DNA from: Eopsaltria australis
Lineage: Eukaryota; Chordata; Aves; Passeriformes; Petroicidae
Assembly (NCBI GenBank): GCA_034509425.1
Contig: JAVTVJ010000033.1
Coordinates: 5,453,001-5,517,000, forward strand
Length of the DNA stretch: 64,000 nucleotides
Direction of reading: 5' to 3'
Both the position numbers and the translations under genes were made by a program. The stretch's first letter is position 1, and the number at the start of each line of letters is the position of its first letter. The notes under the pieces were generated by a model that saw only the letters and a program-made list of their open reading frames with translations, made no database searches and had not been told where the DNA came from. Shown here one piece after another: positions 47,000-61,810 of the stretch.

Positions 47000-49900
47000 T
47001 ATGCAAAAATAAAAAGCCACATGTTTAGATTACTGAATTTTTTTGCAGGATATAAAAATTATGAAAGCAAAATATACCAAACCCATCTGCATTATTCTTT
47101 GTTTTGAAGAGTAACAGTCCATTCAAATACACACAAAGGTGAATTCATCCTCCAGCTGTTGTGATCTAAAAATTAGATATCTACCATAATCTGATTATAA
47201 AATTGTATGCACAAAACTAAGAGAAAATAAAATAAAATGCATTACAATTAAGAAATAAAAAAGCAGTGAGAATTATCCTGAATTAGATGAAGTCAATGGA
47301 TTTTCCCCATGTTGTCTAAAAAGGCATTGTTGTAATGAAAAACATGCAAAGTGGAAATCGAAGAAACAGGGTAACAAACCCAAGTGAATCCAGCTGTAAG
47401 CCAGTAAGTATGATGTGAAAAATGTACATGACAGTAATGCCAGATTTGCTTGAGGCCTCTCTCCTACCTACAGGCATTAGTTTTCCACACAGTTGGCAGA
47501 AAAAACATAAAACTTGAGTTCACTAACTAATTTTTATGAATGATCCTTGAATGATGAGTCCAGCAGAGAAATGAAGTAATAATTGGAAAGAAATAATGCT
47601 GTAACGCTCGGGTTCCCTTATTTAAAATCAAGGAATGGAAAAAGAAAAAAAAGATGAACAGAGGGAAATCTTCTGATTGTTACTTCAGGATAATCTCTGC
47701 ATGGATTAATTGAATCCCTGTGTTGAAGATGCAGCTAAGAAAATGTTGTTTGCTGGTTCAATAGAGAATTTTTTCTCTCTGTGTTTATATGGTGTATGTA
47801 CATATGCAAAAACTGTAGTGACAGAACAAAAGCAGTTATTATGTCTTTCTTTATCTCATAAAAGCTCTTCATAGAATCAATGGACAAGACCTTTGGAAGT
47901 TACTAGCAATAGTATATGGAATAGCTTATTCTATAAAATTCATCCTGTTGGTGTGCTTTTACCCCCAACATAGCTGGATAACTAGAATAACTGGAAACAG
48001 GTGGAACAGGTAATCCCTTTTTTCCCAATATATTGGTCATTGCATTGCTTAAATATAATTTAGTGTCTTCTTTTAGGAATACAAAAATATATAAGTGAAA
48101 ATACACTTTATCATAGATATCCTATGGTATTTGCTCCTTTGCTACCACTTAAACATCACAGGGCTAAATTTCCATTTTGGGAGTTCTTGGTTGGCCTTTC
48201 AAGATCTTCAAAACTAGAATATTATTTGTTTCGGCAGTATGGGAAGAGCTGTCAGCCTCCTGTTTGCAGTATTTTGCACTTAGAGTTATATGCCTGTAAC
48301 TTTATCTACACAGGGATTTTTAGGGTGCATGGTATGATTTTGAATAATGAAATCACTTTGATGCTGTCTCAAGCAAGAGGTGTGGAAATGTTGGGTGAAA
48401 TTTGCTTAAAGGCCTCAATTTAAAGAAAAGGAAAAATTTGGACAATCATAACTGCATAGCTTCACTTTATGCAGAAGATAACCAAATATGGAAATACATT
48501 ACATGAAGAAATTCTGTCACACCATTTAATTTGTGTTATTAGCAGGTAGTGTTTCTGCTGTGTAGAGAAAGAGAGTCTAATAAATTTAAATGAATTGATC
48601 CAAACCAATGAAGTTAGCCCAGAATAAATCTATACAAGGAAAACCCTGAAATGAACTGATATGTTTTCTTTGTAGGAGAATAATACTTGTAAAATTATGT
48701 ATTTATAGACATATGAAAGCTAATAACAAAAATGAAAGTTGAAGATCAACTTCAGCAAGGAGGGAAACATAAGTAATCATCACCTTTGGAAAGGATGAGG
48801 GCTTTTCAATCTTTCAGTCTCCAAATACAGAAAAAAATAATTACAGTAACATTAGCAGAAGTAGAAACTATAATGACAAAAAGATGATTCACTTCTATCA
48901 CATTGCCTAGAGGTGAGCTGGATCACTAACATTGGAATAACACTCCAAAAAGAAAAAAAAGACATTCAATTTACTGTCGTGAAGGAAATCAGGGAATTGT
49001 TTAATAAGTCATCAGCTGTGTAGAGACTGTTATATAATAGTAAGGCCACAGGGGAAAGCCTACTAATTAGCTACCAGTTTTCCTGCAATACTTTAAGTGA
49101 AAGTTTCTTTTTTTTTGTCAGGAACAGACTAGAGCTGGTGATGTTTTATTTTGATAGAGGCAAGATGCTCAATATCCTCTGTCAGGAAGCCTGTTTTATT
49201 CTTGATTGTGGCAATGAACTATATTACTGAGGAAATGCTCTGTCCTTATACTTTTGTAGATAGATGACTATAGATAACAGCAGGCTATCTGAGTGAAAGG
49301 TTAACAGAACTTTACTTTCTATGTAACAGGTAGTGAAATTCTCATTCACTTAGTTAACACCTCAGAAAGTTGTCTGTCTGCTGAGAAAAAGACTCATCTG
49401 GCCTCTTAGGAGTAAGAGAAATCTCAAGGAGTTACGTGGATTAATTATCAGGAAAACACTTACTCTTCTGGTTGATGAAAAGTTGAGAAAGGAAGAAACT
49501 TGAAAAATATCAGGAATGTAATTTATATTCATTATGCTGAAGAATTTTTGAGTTTAAATGAGGTGTTTGAGTGTTTCTGCTCAACTCCATTGGCTGGTTT
49601 TCAAAAAACACTAAATAAGTTCAGGTATACAGGTATATATTTTCTGCCTTAGTGTTTGTTTTTTTTTTTTTTTAAGGTAAGGTAAAATAATTTCTTTCCA
49701 CTTTTGAGGTCTTAAATGCGAAAATATGGAAATTTTTTATTAACAGTATGTACCTTTTGCTTGACACACTTGCAGTAGAAGCAGTGGCTGCTTCTCACCT
49801 AATGAAATTGTCCAAGGACAAAACAAAGTGGATGTCCCCTCTGCAATGGGGAAGGCAATACAAGAGAGGAAACAATTAAATAATTTAAACTGTGATACCC

Positions 49901-52559
49901 ACAAAGTCTCCTCGCTTCTGTGAAATCCACAACTCTTTCGTTTGAAAATAAATGCTTTTCTCTGAGATTTAAAGGCGTACATTATGTTAATTTTTGTGGC
50001 GTAGACAGCTCAGTGAGTCAGTCTGGGTGAGATTCAGGTCAAAGTTTAAACAAGTTGAACATACATTTAGGTGCCTGTCAGCATTTCAGATGCTTGAGAG
50101 TAGTAGGGACATCCCAGTGGATAAACAGTGTGATACAGAACTGGAAAACAGGTGCAAGTGGTGAGGACAAGCATCTCAGATGGTATTAGGCATGATTGCA
50201 TTGGCAAATGAGCTAGAGCCACAAGTAGCTGAATTCCTTTCACAGTGAGTGGCTGCTGAAGGCTTGGTGCAGTTACCTGAGGTATTCTAGAGTTTTGTGT
50301 CTGACCTTCAGAGGCTGCTTTAGAATACCATATGCATAGACTTTTTTACCAAAAAAAAGTTGCGCATTATGGGTTCTGGTAAAATATTTTCAACTAGCTT
50401 AATAACCAGGTAATTAAGTCAAGAGTTTTACATTGAGCCTAGAGTCTAAGTCTTCTAGAGCAGTGATGGAGGGGCACTCACTGTAAAAGAAGTTAATAAT
50501 CAATGTGGTTATGTGATATGAACATCATGTAGACATCATGCTTTTTATGTTATGTATACAAATGTGGACATATATGCATGATAGCTATAAACAATTACAT
50601 GAAAGAACAAGAAATTACCTCTTCAAATAATTAATATCTCCCTAGGAGAATAAAAACAAATACACAGTAGTTCTCTGAGGTTCGTAAAACTTAGTCTTTT
50701 CTACAGGAAACTGTTCCTCAGACATTGACTTTAGAAATAAAAAATTACATCAATACTGTAATCAGAAAATTAAAGCCTGAAGCATGATAAGGAAATTTAA
50801 TTGATGCTTCTTATTTCTTTTTACTCTCTGTTAAAAATTCCTTCTATTTTCTACTGACTGTACAAAGTTAGTAGTACTTTATTAATAGAGTTCATTGAAC
50901 AATTCTAACAAGTCTTTAAAACATTTTATGATTAAGTTAGTAAAGAATTACAGTTAGCTAAAATGCCATTGGTTAACTCTCTGTTAATTTATTAATGTTT
51001 AAGGAAGATATATCTAGGATATTTTATAAACAGTTTACAACTAAGTCCCTGTTTTCTGGAAGTGTTGTTGAAAAGTAAGAGATTAACAAGGAATATGGGA
51101 AATTATTTTATTTATGTAACTATTTAGATGATCTTAGATAATATTTTAACTTTTATAGAAGGCTGAGTAGACTTCAACTTTTTTCCTTTTTGTGATCAGA
51201 TTGGGTGCATATTGGATGACAAAGATTTTCCCCATCCATTGTGTTTCCAAGTTTTAAAAGTGTTCTAAAGTGCACCGAACTGCATTTTTTCTCTGGGGAC
51301 ATACATGCCTGCATCTGATTAAAATATACTGAGTGTATTTGTAAAGAAATGTCAAGACTCTATCAGCTTAAACTGATATGGTGATGGTATTAATGGCCAT
51401 TTTAGAACATTGATTAATCTTTCATTTTTACATCACTTTCCCCTCTCCCCAGTCCCAATTCATAAATCCCTGTGTCCCTTCCTAAGGACAATAAAAAGAT
51501 GCTGGGTTGCTTGTTTCAGCTCTATAGTTCTCTCTAGAGTTCTCACAAACAGAAATATATAGAATTAAATGAAAAACTACACACTGTCCAACTCCAGCAG
51601 TTTGTTAGTATAAGAAACCCTACTAAAGATAATTATCCTAAAGATAGAAAGAAACATACAAAAAATCAAAAGGAAAATGCTGTTATAAGTGAATAAACAA
51701 AGAATTAGCTGTACATAAATTGGAATTAATTACTTTACCACTGTTTGTTTTAAATGTTCTTTTAATATATTCAAAATAGTTTGGAAGTATGGTCTTCGGA
51801 GGCAATGATAAGACTTAATGAATGGAATTACCCTCAAAGGGAGCTTGTATTCAGGTCTGATATTTTACTAGAGAGCTGAGATTAACTTCTGACAAAAAAG
51901 AAATGGACAGATGCATGGATTAAAGTATAGGGCAACATTTACAGTAAACTTTAGATAGACATACATGAGACGATCTAAAACTTCAAATGGGACCCATGTT
52001 TATTTATGGTCTAGTTAATATACAGTGAAAACATTAGGGGGGCTAGCAATGGTGTAGAAAGAGAATGAAATTAAAATTGATTGCTGCTTGCAAAATGAGT
52101 TAGAGGAGAATGTTGTCATATCTTGTTGTACAAAGTTGCTAATACTGAGGAGGAGAAGGTGTGTAGCAAGGTGTCTGCCTTCTCTGTATGCATTTAGAGA
52201 CAGTGATGAATGAACAGTGTATTCTGTGTTTCTGTTTGGATGGAAAAATCATCTTAGATCATTGTTATTTACTCTGTGGACACCTGGAGAACAGGTCAAA
52301 GCAAAGTCATGCACTAGTTCTACTAGAACAGGGTGTCATTTCTACTTCCACAAATAGCTTGATCCGTGGCTCAAAGCTCTTGTGAAATGAATCAAAGCTT
52401 TTTATTTTAAATGTCACTAAAAAATGTCAGCCCCCCAACCCAATCCTCTTTCTTTCCAGTCCAGCACAAGATATAAATTCAAACAAGATTTATTCAAAGA
52501 TACCCAGCCTCCAAACAGGCTCTCATCTTTCCAGTTTTCCAGCTAATGCACTGAATCTG
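47000..52559. other. 5.6 kb AT-rich non-coding stretch
   Basis: No gene or named transposon is seen. The parts at 48120-48420 (99-codon ORF, no domain) and 50020-50330 are less AT-rich. The latter may be an unclassified old repeat. A T16 run lies near 49659-49674. Confidence 0.55.
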
Positions 52560-52660
52560 GACATTATCCTTAAATTTGCTGCTCAAGGTAGCAGCACAGT
52601 CCCAGCTGTGCATGGAGCATAGTAAAATCCCCTTGTAAGGAATTTCTATGCAAATAAAGG
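52560..52660. promoter_or_regulatory. Candidate regulatory block: hairpin plus POU octamer
   Basis: TGCTGCT (52577-52583) and AGCAGCA (52590-52596) form a perfect 7-bp stem with a 6-base loop. A perfect octamer ATGCAAAT follows at 52648-52655. Function is only inferred from the motifs, since single octamers are common in AT-rich DNA. Confidence 0.2.
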
Positions 52661-55280
52661 TTTTCACTTTGGGCTTTGATATTCCATTTTCATAGGATCA
52701 GTCTCTAAAACGAAAATAAAACCACATTCAGGGCTTCTGTAAATTTTATTCATCTGCCTATTATCTGTACAGCCCATCCAATCAATTAGGATTTACCAGA
52801 TACAGACACTTCTGGGAAAAATTATATTCCTGCTCTAATGAGCAAAATCTTCTGAGAGGATTTATTTCTTTATCACTTGTGGGAAAAGAGGAATGGTGAG
52901 GAAAAGGAGCTGCTGCAGGCAGCATACGAGGAATAAGATACCATGCAGAGGTAGTAACTAGTTCTGGTTGGTGGTCGTGCTTGGTAAGGTGCTTACTTCT
53001 TGCTTGAAACACTCCAGCTTACTTCTTTATAGCTCAGTAGGATGTGCAGGCTTCCAGCTGAGAGCTGCAGCAGAATGGTCTTAGCAGTCAGTACAAGATG
53101 CTTACAAAAAATGTTGAGTTTAGGACTCCATTAACTGCTAGTACTCTCTAAGTGGGACCTGTGATAGTTCAGGCTCTGTTTTTCCATAATTTTATTTTTT
53201 CTTCCTGTTGATTTGTCATAGATGGTCTTTTCTTCCATATCCTTTGTTAGATTTTCTTTCATAATCCATCCAAAATCTTTACAGCAGCTTTCCATGAAAA
53301 TATAAAAAGAAATAACGGCAGTGAAAATCAGGTTGGATGTCCCCTAGTGAATGAATTGTGTGCATTGACACTGCTCCAAACATTAACAGTGACTGCTTAA
53401 AAATATTGTAAAAAACCCCAAACAAACAATTCTGTAGTCAGAAAGAGAAGTCTGCCTTTCTATTCCTTGGAGGGAAAATCTATACAAAGTTAGGAGAGTG
53501 CAACCAAATACTTATTAAACCAAAAAGCAAAAAACAAAAAGACTTTAGTAAGCCTGGGCAGCTGAGACTGCATAAATGAGTCTAACAGGGAGTTCTCTAA
53601 CATGATTCATCAGAAGGAACTTATGAAACTCCTAAAGTTTTTCATCCTGGAACTCAAATATAAAATAAAAATCCTTCTTGGAAAGCTTCTGCAAGAAAGG
53701 ACAAGTACTTTTCAAATGCTTCCCGTGAGCCACTAAAGGAGGAAAGAAACAATTCAGCAGGAGTTGTTACAAATAGTCACAATATTCTAACCCTTCAGGA
53801 CTTATAAAAATACATCTTTGTTTCAGGTAGGTATGTTTTCCAAACATCTAACTATAAACCAACAGCTTGGTTCCAGCAAGAGTCATCTGGTATACCAATA
53901 AGCCATCCTAGAGTGGCAGCATGACTTGTCTTAAATGCCAAAAAGAGTAAGGCCAACTCTCACAATCTAAGATCACACACTGCCCCACTTACTGAAGTAC
54001 TTCTTATTCTGTACTGTAGTCCTTCATAAAAAGGAAATATGTGGCTGCAAAAACTAGCTTTGTTTTATAATGAAATCACAAATCATAAAATGTCGTAAAC
54101 CTGGTTGTCACAGTAAACTTTCTTTCCTAAATAACCAAATTGTGTAGATCAATAGGTCTTAAGATAAATCTAAGAAATTTATTCAAATTAAGAAACTATG
54201 GACTAAAAGCAGTAATTCTTCCAGAATATGAGAATCTTGGACTCTGCAAAGATGATGTTTATATATCATACTGCATTTTTCAAGTGACTTCCTGCACACT
54301 ACTTATGATTGACAAGTTATTATTTAATGTTTCATTGTTTACCATTAATTTTCTTGCCAATTTTCTGCACTATAGGTATTAAAACTCTTTTTGCAAGTAA
54401 AAAGTTTTTGACAAGCTGAAATCACTTACCTCTCATTTTTCACTTTTATCTACATATTTGTTTCATATTTGTTGTAGTTCAGAGCTTATGGAATACCTCA
54501 GCAAGTTTGTATAAGCATTTCAAGTTTTGCTTCTACCTTGTATATACTAATTTACATTATTTTCATTTTTAGTGACTAATCAGATTCCTGTCATATGTCT
54601 TACCAGTGTTTTAGAGTATTTGGTTCTGCTGCCTTATTTATATTAGCTCCTTTATCAACATCTTTATGTGTAGCTTAGTTTTCTCTTTTTCTGCCCTTAT
54701 TTATTTATATGACTGAAGAACTTTCACTACTTGTTTTAATTTTCTTTCCAAGTTTCAACTCAACGAGGTTTTTGTCCATTCTTGTTTTATTTTTACCCTT
54801 TTTGACCTCTGAGACAGTCACCTTGCTGATCAATCCCTCTTTCTACTCCTTTTAAGTTCTTTATTCACTCTTCATATCCTATGTGTTCCTTCCTCCAGAG
54901 ATGTCTGTAGCTCTTTCCTGCTAAGACTTTTTTTTTTGCTCTTGCTTGCAATATAAACTTCAGATAGTGTTTGCACCTTTGACTTAATTCCATGCTGCCA
55001 CTAGGTTCAAATCCTTGAGTTGTCCGGTTCAGTAAACCCTAATAACTAATTTCTTAGTTTCCTGAAGTTTGCTCCTCTAAAACCCCAGACTTCAGCCATA
55101 TATTCATTTTTGTTTGTGTTGCAATTTAAAGTGCACTGAATCAGCTCATTATTACTCAGTATAAGCTAATTTTTTACAATCAATCCCTGTACTTCTCCTC
55201 CCTGCTGCTTAAATTAAGTCTAAAGTAGCACCAGCATCTTTCTTACTTCATAAACAATGTTTTACATAAATTTGTCAACT
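52661..55280. other. 2.6 kb non-coding stretch, pyrimidine-skewed in its right half
   Basis: From about 54420 onward the plus strand is strongly T+C-rich and A/G-poor, leading into the CT-repeat at 55281. The segment 54740-55100 might be a much-decayed minus-strand LINE, but I could not match it securely. No gene is recognised. Confidence 0.45.
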
Positions 55281-55288
55281 TCTTTCGC

Positions 55289-55320
<32 letters not shown>

Positions 55321-55404
55321 TTTTTTTTTCTCTCTCTCTCTCTTTCTCTCTTTCTCTCTTTCTCTCTCTTTCTCTCTCTTTCTCTCTTTCTCTCTTTCTC
55401 TCTT
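55281..55404. repeat. Compound (TTTC)n/(CT)n polypyrimidine tract
   Basis: About 124 bp, all C and T apart from one G (55287). It runs TTTC units first, then T10, then alternating CTCTCT and TTTCTCTC blocks. The 63-codon Ser/Leu/Phe-rich ORF at 55257-55448 is a translation of this repeat. Confidence 0.97.
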
Positions 55405-58400
55405 CAGTCCAAGCCTGGATGTTGGGGACTACAGGAAGGTCCCATTAGTATGGTTCCTAAACATACCTGTCCAGAGCAACTTCTGCATTGAGGGGTTCTG
55501 TTCCATAACATTTTTCTCCCTTTCTTTCTGTCCTGAAATTGAAATCTTTATTAGTTTAATTTATTGCCTAACCTGCTTGAATTATTAGTTAGGCATTTTA
55601 GTTATTTGAGTTTGGTTTTAACATAGCCCTCAATCAGAACTACTGCAATCCATCTTCTGAAATACCATGCCTATTAATTACATCCTAGTTTTGTTTTTCT
55701 TTTTAAAATCCTTATTTTTTTATTTTTCCCCATTCATATATATCTCTTTTTCCTGTTCCCATGTAAATCAGAATTTGTAAGACTTCACTGACTATTTCCT
55801 TGGTTAAAATTCCATGTTTAAGTTAGCATGAATGCTAAAATGTAGTTAGACAATGTAAGCAAAATCTTTTATATGAGAAAAGTAACCTCCCTATGTCTGA
55901 GTATGAAAATTCCTGAAATGTTCCTGTTGGTACCAGTCCCTGTGGTACATGTCAGTCCTCAAAGATTTTGCTGCATTTCCCCCCTTTCTTGATGAAATAG
56001 TGTAATTTCCTGAAATTCCATTTCCCATCAAGTCTTCTTTTTATATCCTATGCATAATCAGTCTCAGTTCACATGGGTGAGAACCTGACAGTACCATTTA
56101 TTCTTCCAATATGAAGAACAGTATGTATCTTCTTCCCTACTACAAAAACAGCAATCTGGGTCTTGCACTCTTCTTCAAAGGCAAATCCAGATTGTGTGAT
56201 TCTTTGCAAATTAGGCAGTCCAAAGGAATCACAAAGGGAAGAATGAATGTTAGTGTTAACATTTTTGTGATTTAATATTTCAGGGAAGTAATTTCAGAAA
56301 CACCACTTTGATATTATGTTTAAATTGACTGATGAGGCCATGTCTGTCATTTTTGGATATCAAGTTACAAATATATTTCATAAAAGCATAATGCCTTCTA
56401 AAATTACTAAACCAAAAATAGTCTCAGATTTTGAAGTACTGCAGCCCATGTAGAGATGTCTATATTATCCTGAAGAAATTAACAAAATGATAAAATGTTA
56501 TGTTGTATAAATTTTTTACAAAGTCATATCTGTGCTTCTAGCTCAGAACTGAGAGAGCTCTATAAATCTAATGGAACACAGAGTTCAGAATTAAACATTG
56601 TCATTAGTTGGCCATTTTACATAAAGTTGAGTAATGCACAAAACCTTCACAGTACTCCTGAAATCAATAATTTAGAGCTAAGTTGGAATTTAAAATGTTC
56701 ATGTTCCCTTGACATAAACACTCCCGTGGAATTAAATCAAGTTAAAATGCAAATTTAGTTAAAAAGCAGCATGGCTGCTTTTGCTTGAAACCTGTTTTAA
56801 AGTCCTATTAACTGTAACTACAAGAAACTTCACTATATCAAGTTTATTAAAAATTCTACAATATTATCCAAACATACCCTCCACATTTGAATATTTAGCT
56901 ATAATCATGCTAGCTAGTATTGTAATTATTAATGGGAATGCACACAGCAAATGGAAAGACAAACTCCACCAACTTTTTGCCTGCATAAGTTTTAATTGTT
57001 TGTTTGTTTAAAACAATTTTTTCAAAGGAGAGTCATGTCTCGGGAAAATAATTCCACAGTTTTCATGGCTTTTTAATCAGACGTGGTAGATATTTGATTT
57101 GCAGATATTATGCCCAGATTTTGATCCTCTGGAAGAGTTACTGAGAATTCTGTTAGACAACAAAATTCAGTGCACAGAATATTTTATCAGGTAAATTTTA
57201 AAAATGCCCTGGATTATGTTAGATCCAACATAAATCAAACATTTAGTAGTCTACACAGATATTGATTAAGCCTTTAAAATCAGTACATTTTTTTCTATTG
57301 ATTATAAAAAAAAAAACAACCAAAAAAAAAAAAACAAAAAAAAACCAAACAAAAAACACAAACCAAAAATGCCAAACCAAACAAGTTTTTTGCTTCATTT
57401 TATGGTTGATTCACAGCTGCTGATGCCCTTCTGCTATACCCATTTAGAGCTCTTTTTCTCATGGAAGCTTTAGTAGTCTTTTTAAACTATAGATTGCCTT
57501 CAATAACTAGTCCACTAAGATCACATAAGTTAGCATTTCCACATTTACCATGGGTAGATCTGGAGAAATGAGACTTTGAAACTGCCTTCTGTCCCAAACT
57601 GGTATTTAAATGTTTATACAGAAGAAAAAATCCAGTAAGAGAAAGTGAGACATAACTGAGTTAGAAGCAGAACCCCACATGAATGCATCTAATGAGCAGT
57701 CTCGAAGGATTTACAATGTGGTCTATATTCAAACAGAGAAAAATATAACACATTATTCTGCTTTGCAGCTGAGGTAGTGTAACACTGAGAAATTAAAGGC
57801 TGAGTCCACCAAAGATTTTAGATGCTGTACTATCTACTGATTTTTAGAACAGTCTGCTTAACCTATATCCACTCCATGAATCTTAATCAGGTAGATAAGA
57901 TAAAATGAAGGCTGAGCTGCTGAGACCTGCAATAGGGAAAAAAGTTCTGGATGTATTCAGAAGCAGAACTTAGATATTTGGGAAATATTTGTGGTTAACT
58001 CACTAGAGTTTCTAAGGATTTATATTTTGAATTTATTTTTCAAATTTATTTTTCTTATTTCCACAACAGAATGTATATATTTCTTTGTGGATTTGAACTT
58101 AATAAACTTTTCCCGGGTCAGACAAGACATTTGTGGTACAGCTGTCATAAAGCTGGGTATCCCTTGGGTCCAAGATCAATGCATTACCCACAATATTGCC
58201 TTCTCTCACTAGAAATCAGACTCAGATGCTGTGTCTTGCAAGATGCCTTAATTGCCACATTTTCTTACATAAACATTAGAGTGTGGGGAACATTCTTATA
58301 ATTGTGTAGAACATCTTCAGTTAATTTTGATGTTAATTTGCACATTGTACAAGATTTGCTGATATTAAATAACTTCCCTGTATTTTTGCTTAAAAAAATA

Positions 58401-61400
58401 GACCAGTCAAAAGCCAGCCTTCACTATTTATGTTTGAATGATGCTAGAAACTTTACAAAGTCATTAGTGTTTACCTGACACTACCTGCTAAATATTCATG
58501 TATATCAGCAAACACCTTTCTTTCTGATTATGTCTGAATATGGAATATTACCTATTTCTCTGGATTGAGTGAAATAAATCAATATACTTGTGATTTTATA
58601 TCATTATGACTGGGGATAATCTCATAAGTGAAAATTAAGTAATGAACTCTAGAAAAACCTAATAATACATTTTTCAATTTTACATTTGCTGCAGTATTAT
58701 TAAAAACATAGGCTCTTTTACTGATTAAGTTCTGAAGGATTGAAGCATTTCAGTTGGATTCAGTATTTCCTTTTCATTCCACTTCTTTTCTTTAAATCCC
58801 TCCTACTCCCAATATATTCAGATATTGTTTTATCAAGGCCTACTTGATGTCAACTTTATTCATTTTACAGCAGCCTTGCACTATGAATGTCCATGCTGTT
58901 CTGGCTATTTTTATTGAGAAAAAATCCCCATACTACTTCAGAAACTCATGGCTAGTAAACAGCAAATCAGGACTTTTTCACACATAGAACAGAACTGATA
59001 ATGAAGCATTCTGAGTAGGGTGGGTTTTTTTTAAGATACATGGCTCAGGAAATACATTGTTTTTTCTTTGTATGATCTGCCAATGATGCAAGTTATGTAA
59101 ATGCATATGAATGGAATCATAAATCTGTCACTTTAACATGATAAACAAACTTGATATGCCTATAGCACCTCTTGAGGTCTTCATCCTGAGGGAACCATAG
59201 GAGAAAATCTTGATAGTGTTGAGAGCCTTAACTGATTTAATAAATAAGAAATTCTGGAACCGGGTGTTTCTGTTAGTTTAAAGCCAGTCTTTTAAAGTTT
59301 CAGATGTTTGGCCTCACATACCAGTCCAGATCTTAAAGAGTGCGAAGCTTATTCAGAGGCTTCCTTTCCCTACCAGTTTTCTTTTTCTCAGAATTAAGAT
59401 TTTTACTTGGAAATGGAAGAAAGTTCTTAATTTGTTAGTTAGTTATATGCATAGATCATTATGGGCTGTGGGGAAATCTCTTCATTGTCTCCAAAAAACT
59501 CTATATGAATCCCATTACAGAGATTTTTGAAGACACAGTCCCAGCTGTGTTTATTAATAGAAATTCTGTGTCTCAGTGAATTTTGTGAATGCTATGACAC
59601 CCCATTATCTGGAAATTTGTCACTGAGAGTCTTATGCAAAGGGATTTTAGATAACTGCTAAACCATATCAAAATACAGGCCAGCAGTTTCGACATGCACA
59701 ATCTGCTATTTTTTCCCATTTACTCAGTTTTGTGTCCTGACAGGTCATTCCTTTGTGGATTAGTTAGCAACCTTTTCAGGAGAATATTTTGACACAAATT
59801 AAGTATATGCTTTTACTTGAAACAAATGGAACAATTTATTTACTCATTCAATGGGAGGTTCTGCAGTAAGCCCAAACAGATTGGCAGTTTCTAGACATTT
59901 CTTGTTTTATGGCATCAGATGCAGCTGACATCTTTTTACTGATCATTTAGTGCAAATGGCATTCTGCCACAACTTCTAAACTTAGATAAAGACTTCTAAC
60001 TCTAGGATGCTTTGGGGATAAAATGAGACTTTTAAAGCTGTAAGCAATTAGCTGAAATGTTTATAAAAGAAAGAAAAGTAAGTGTGCTGAACTTTTTTTA
60101 ACTGGAGTATTTACATTTTATAACTGGCAAATCTCCTTAATACTTTTTTTGTGTGTGTGGGTGTACCACCTGTTCTATATGTAAAGTAATACTAAGAGTT
60201 TTCTGTGACTGTTAGCCATTAATTTCTTCCTTGAAAGGAACTGTGCCTTATGGTATAAAGTCTGTCAGAAAGTTTGTTTTTTTAATGCATAGTGTAATTT
60301 TTCACACTAACTTCAAGTGCCTCATTTGCATGCCTAAATTAGAAAACAATCTCCTCCTGAGAATTCAGGTCTCTTAAGCTTATCCCTGACCACTTAAGTC
60401 AGACACTTGATAAGAATGATCCATTAACTGCAAATGGCTGTGAGTGGAACTAAGTGGGTAGATGGGAGTATCTCAGCTTTATGTAAATCTTAATATACTC
60501 TCTCTCTATATATATGTATGCCATAATTAGAAGACTTTTTGTTAATGTTTGTAAGTAATCAAAGCATCATAAGGAAAACTGTAATTGTGTAAAATAACAT
60601 GCCAAATAAAAAGAGTGGGCCTGAGAAGAATCCTATGTAGGCTCTACTGACTTAAAGAACAAAAATAACAAATCTAGTAACATCAGGAATTTGTGTAAGA
60701 GACCTGAAAGATTGAGTATGTAAGGCCCCTATGTACTACCAGGGTTTGCAACCCTTTTTAAAGACTGCAATCTGTATCTTCATTGTCCATTTTCAGCACA
60801 AAAAACAATGACAAGAAACAAATACTAATTGAACAAATCAGTTACAGCATTTTCCTATCCCCTTGTGGAGTAAAACGTTTAGATTAACTGTTTCCAGGTG
60901 TGTGCTTTAGCGTTATTGCTTTGAGAATTTAACTGATAATAGCAACAAAAAGTGTGTAGAAGGAGTGGCTGTATAATTTTTTATAGCAGTCAAGCACTCC
61001 TCGGTGTTCAGTAGCACATCTCAATTGCAGTGTTATGCCAAATGCTGTGTTCTTTTGACCTCCAGAATAATGTGTCTAGGTGTGCTATAAATATTAATAG
61101 CCCCTTTAGTTTCCTATGTAATTATTTGAATCTTGAATGGATACACAGTAACGAACTGATGAAAATATTGGGGAACAATAAAGACATAGTACAAATTATT
61201 TTAATTACAAAACAAATTTAGTTTGTTCCAAGTGGATAAATTATAATGTCAGAGCTATTAACAATAGAGTCTCAGACATTCACCATCCTATATTATCTGC
61301 AAAACTCCTGGATTCATCCAGAATGCTTAGAAGGCTGATGTAAAAGTATGATTAAAAGTAATGCACTTTTATTTAAGCTAAAAGCCTCCCTGACACAGCT

Positions 61401-61810
61401 AACAGTGAGATCTTTCTTTCCCCAGATTGCCAGAAGATGAGGGATAGCTGATCAACCAAAGGTTTTGGCTAAAGGGAAAGGTTTTGTGCTAAAGGGAAAA
61501 AGGAAAGAATGATTTCTTGCAATGCCCTGAGCTCCTACCTGAAGGCTGGGTTCCCCACTGAGGAGCACTGTGGTTGTATGGCTTATTTCCACTTCCACTT
61601 GGCTCCTGACCTCTTTTCTCTAGTGATGTTGAAATCAGGAATCTTGTTCCTCTGAAAAAACCAGGAGGACTGTGTCAACCAAAGATTGACCTAGACAGTG
61701 CTATCCTAGGAGGATGAAGACATTATTTATGTAACATTTGCTGCATGCAGTCAGTGATAAATTATGAACTACCTATGCTGGGTTTTTATGCTACTCTGAA
61801 ACCACACTTT
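55405..61810. other. 6.4 kb AT-rich non-coding stretch
   Basis: No gene or clear transposon is seen. It includes the A/C-rich low-complexity run at 57307-57365 and a short CT-then-TA repeat at 60499-60519. ORFs of up to 87 codons (56495-56758) lack recognisable domains. Confidence 0.55.
57307..57365. repeat. A/C-rich low-complexity run
   Basis: About 59 bp of A runs (up to 13) broken by single or double C, similar in character to the first 85 bases of the window. Confidence 0.85.

Noticed and set aside
47860..47900. 'cttcatagaatcaatggac' as a CR1 3' end
   Set aside because: Only one octamer-like match with no following CR1 3' untranslated sequence.
54740..55100. Possible minus-strand ancient LINE
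   Set aside because: Some phrases look LINE-like, but I could not align an ordered series of conserved blocks.
55257..55448. 63-codon Ser/Leu/Phe-rich ORF resembling a hydrophobic signal sequence
   Set aside because: It is a translation of the CT/TTTC repeat.
57771..57785. TGAGGTAGTG resembling the start of a let-7 microRNA
   Set aside because: The match stops after the seed and no complementary arm is present nearby to form a precursor hairpin.
52595..59549. The 16-mer CACAGTCCCAGCTGTG occurs at 52595-52610 and again at 59534-59549
   Set aside because: About one shared 16-mer is expected by chance in a 64-kb window when both strands are counted, and the flanks do not match.
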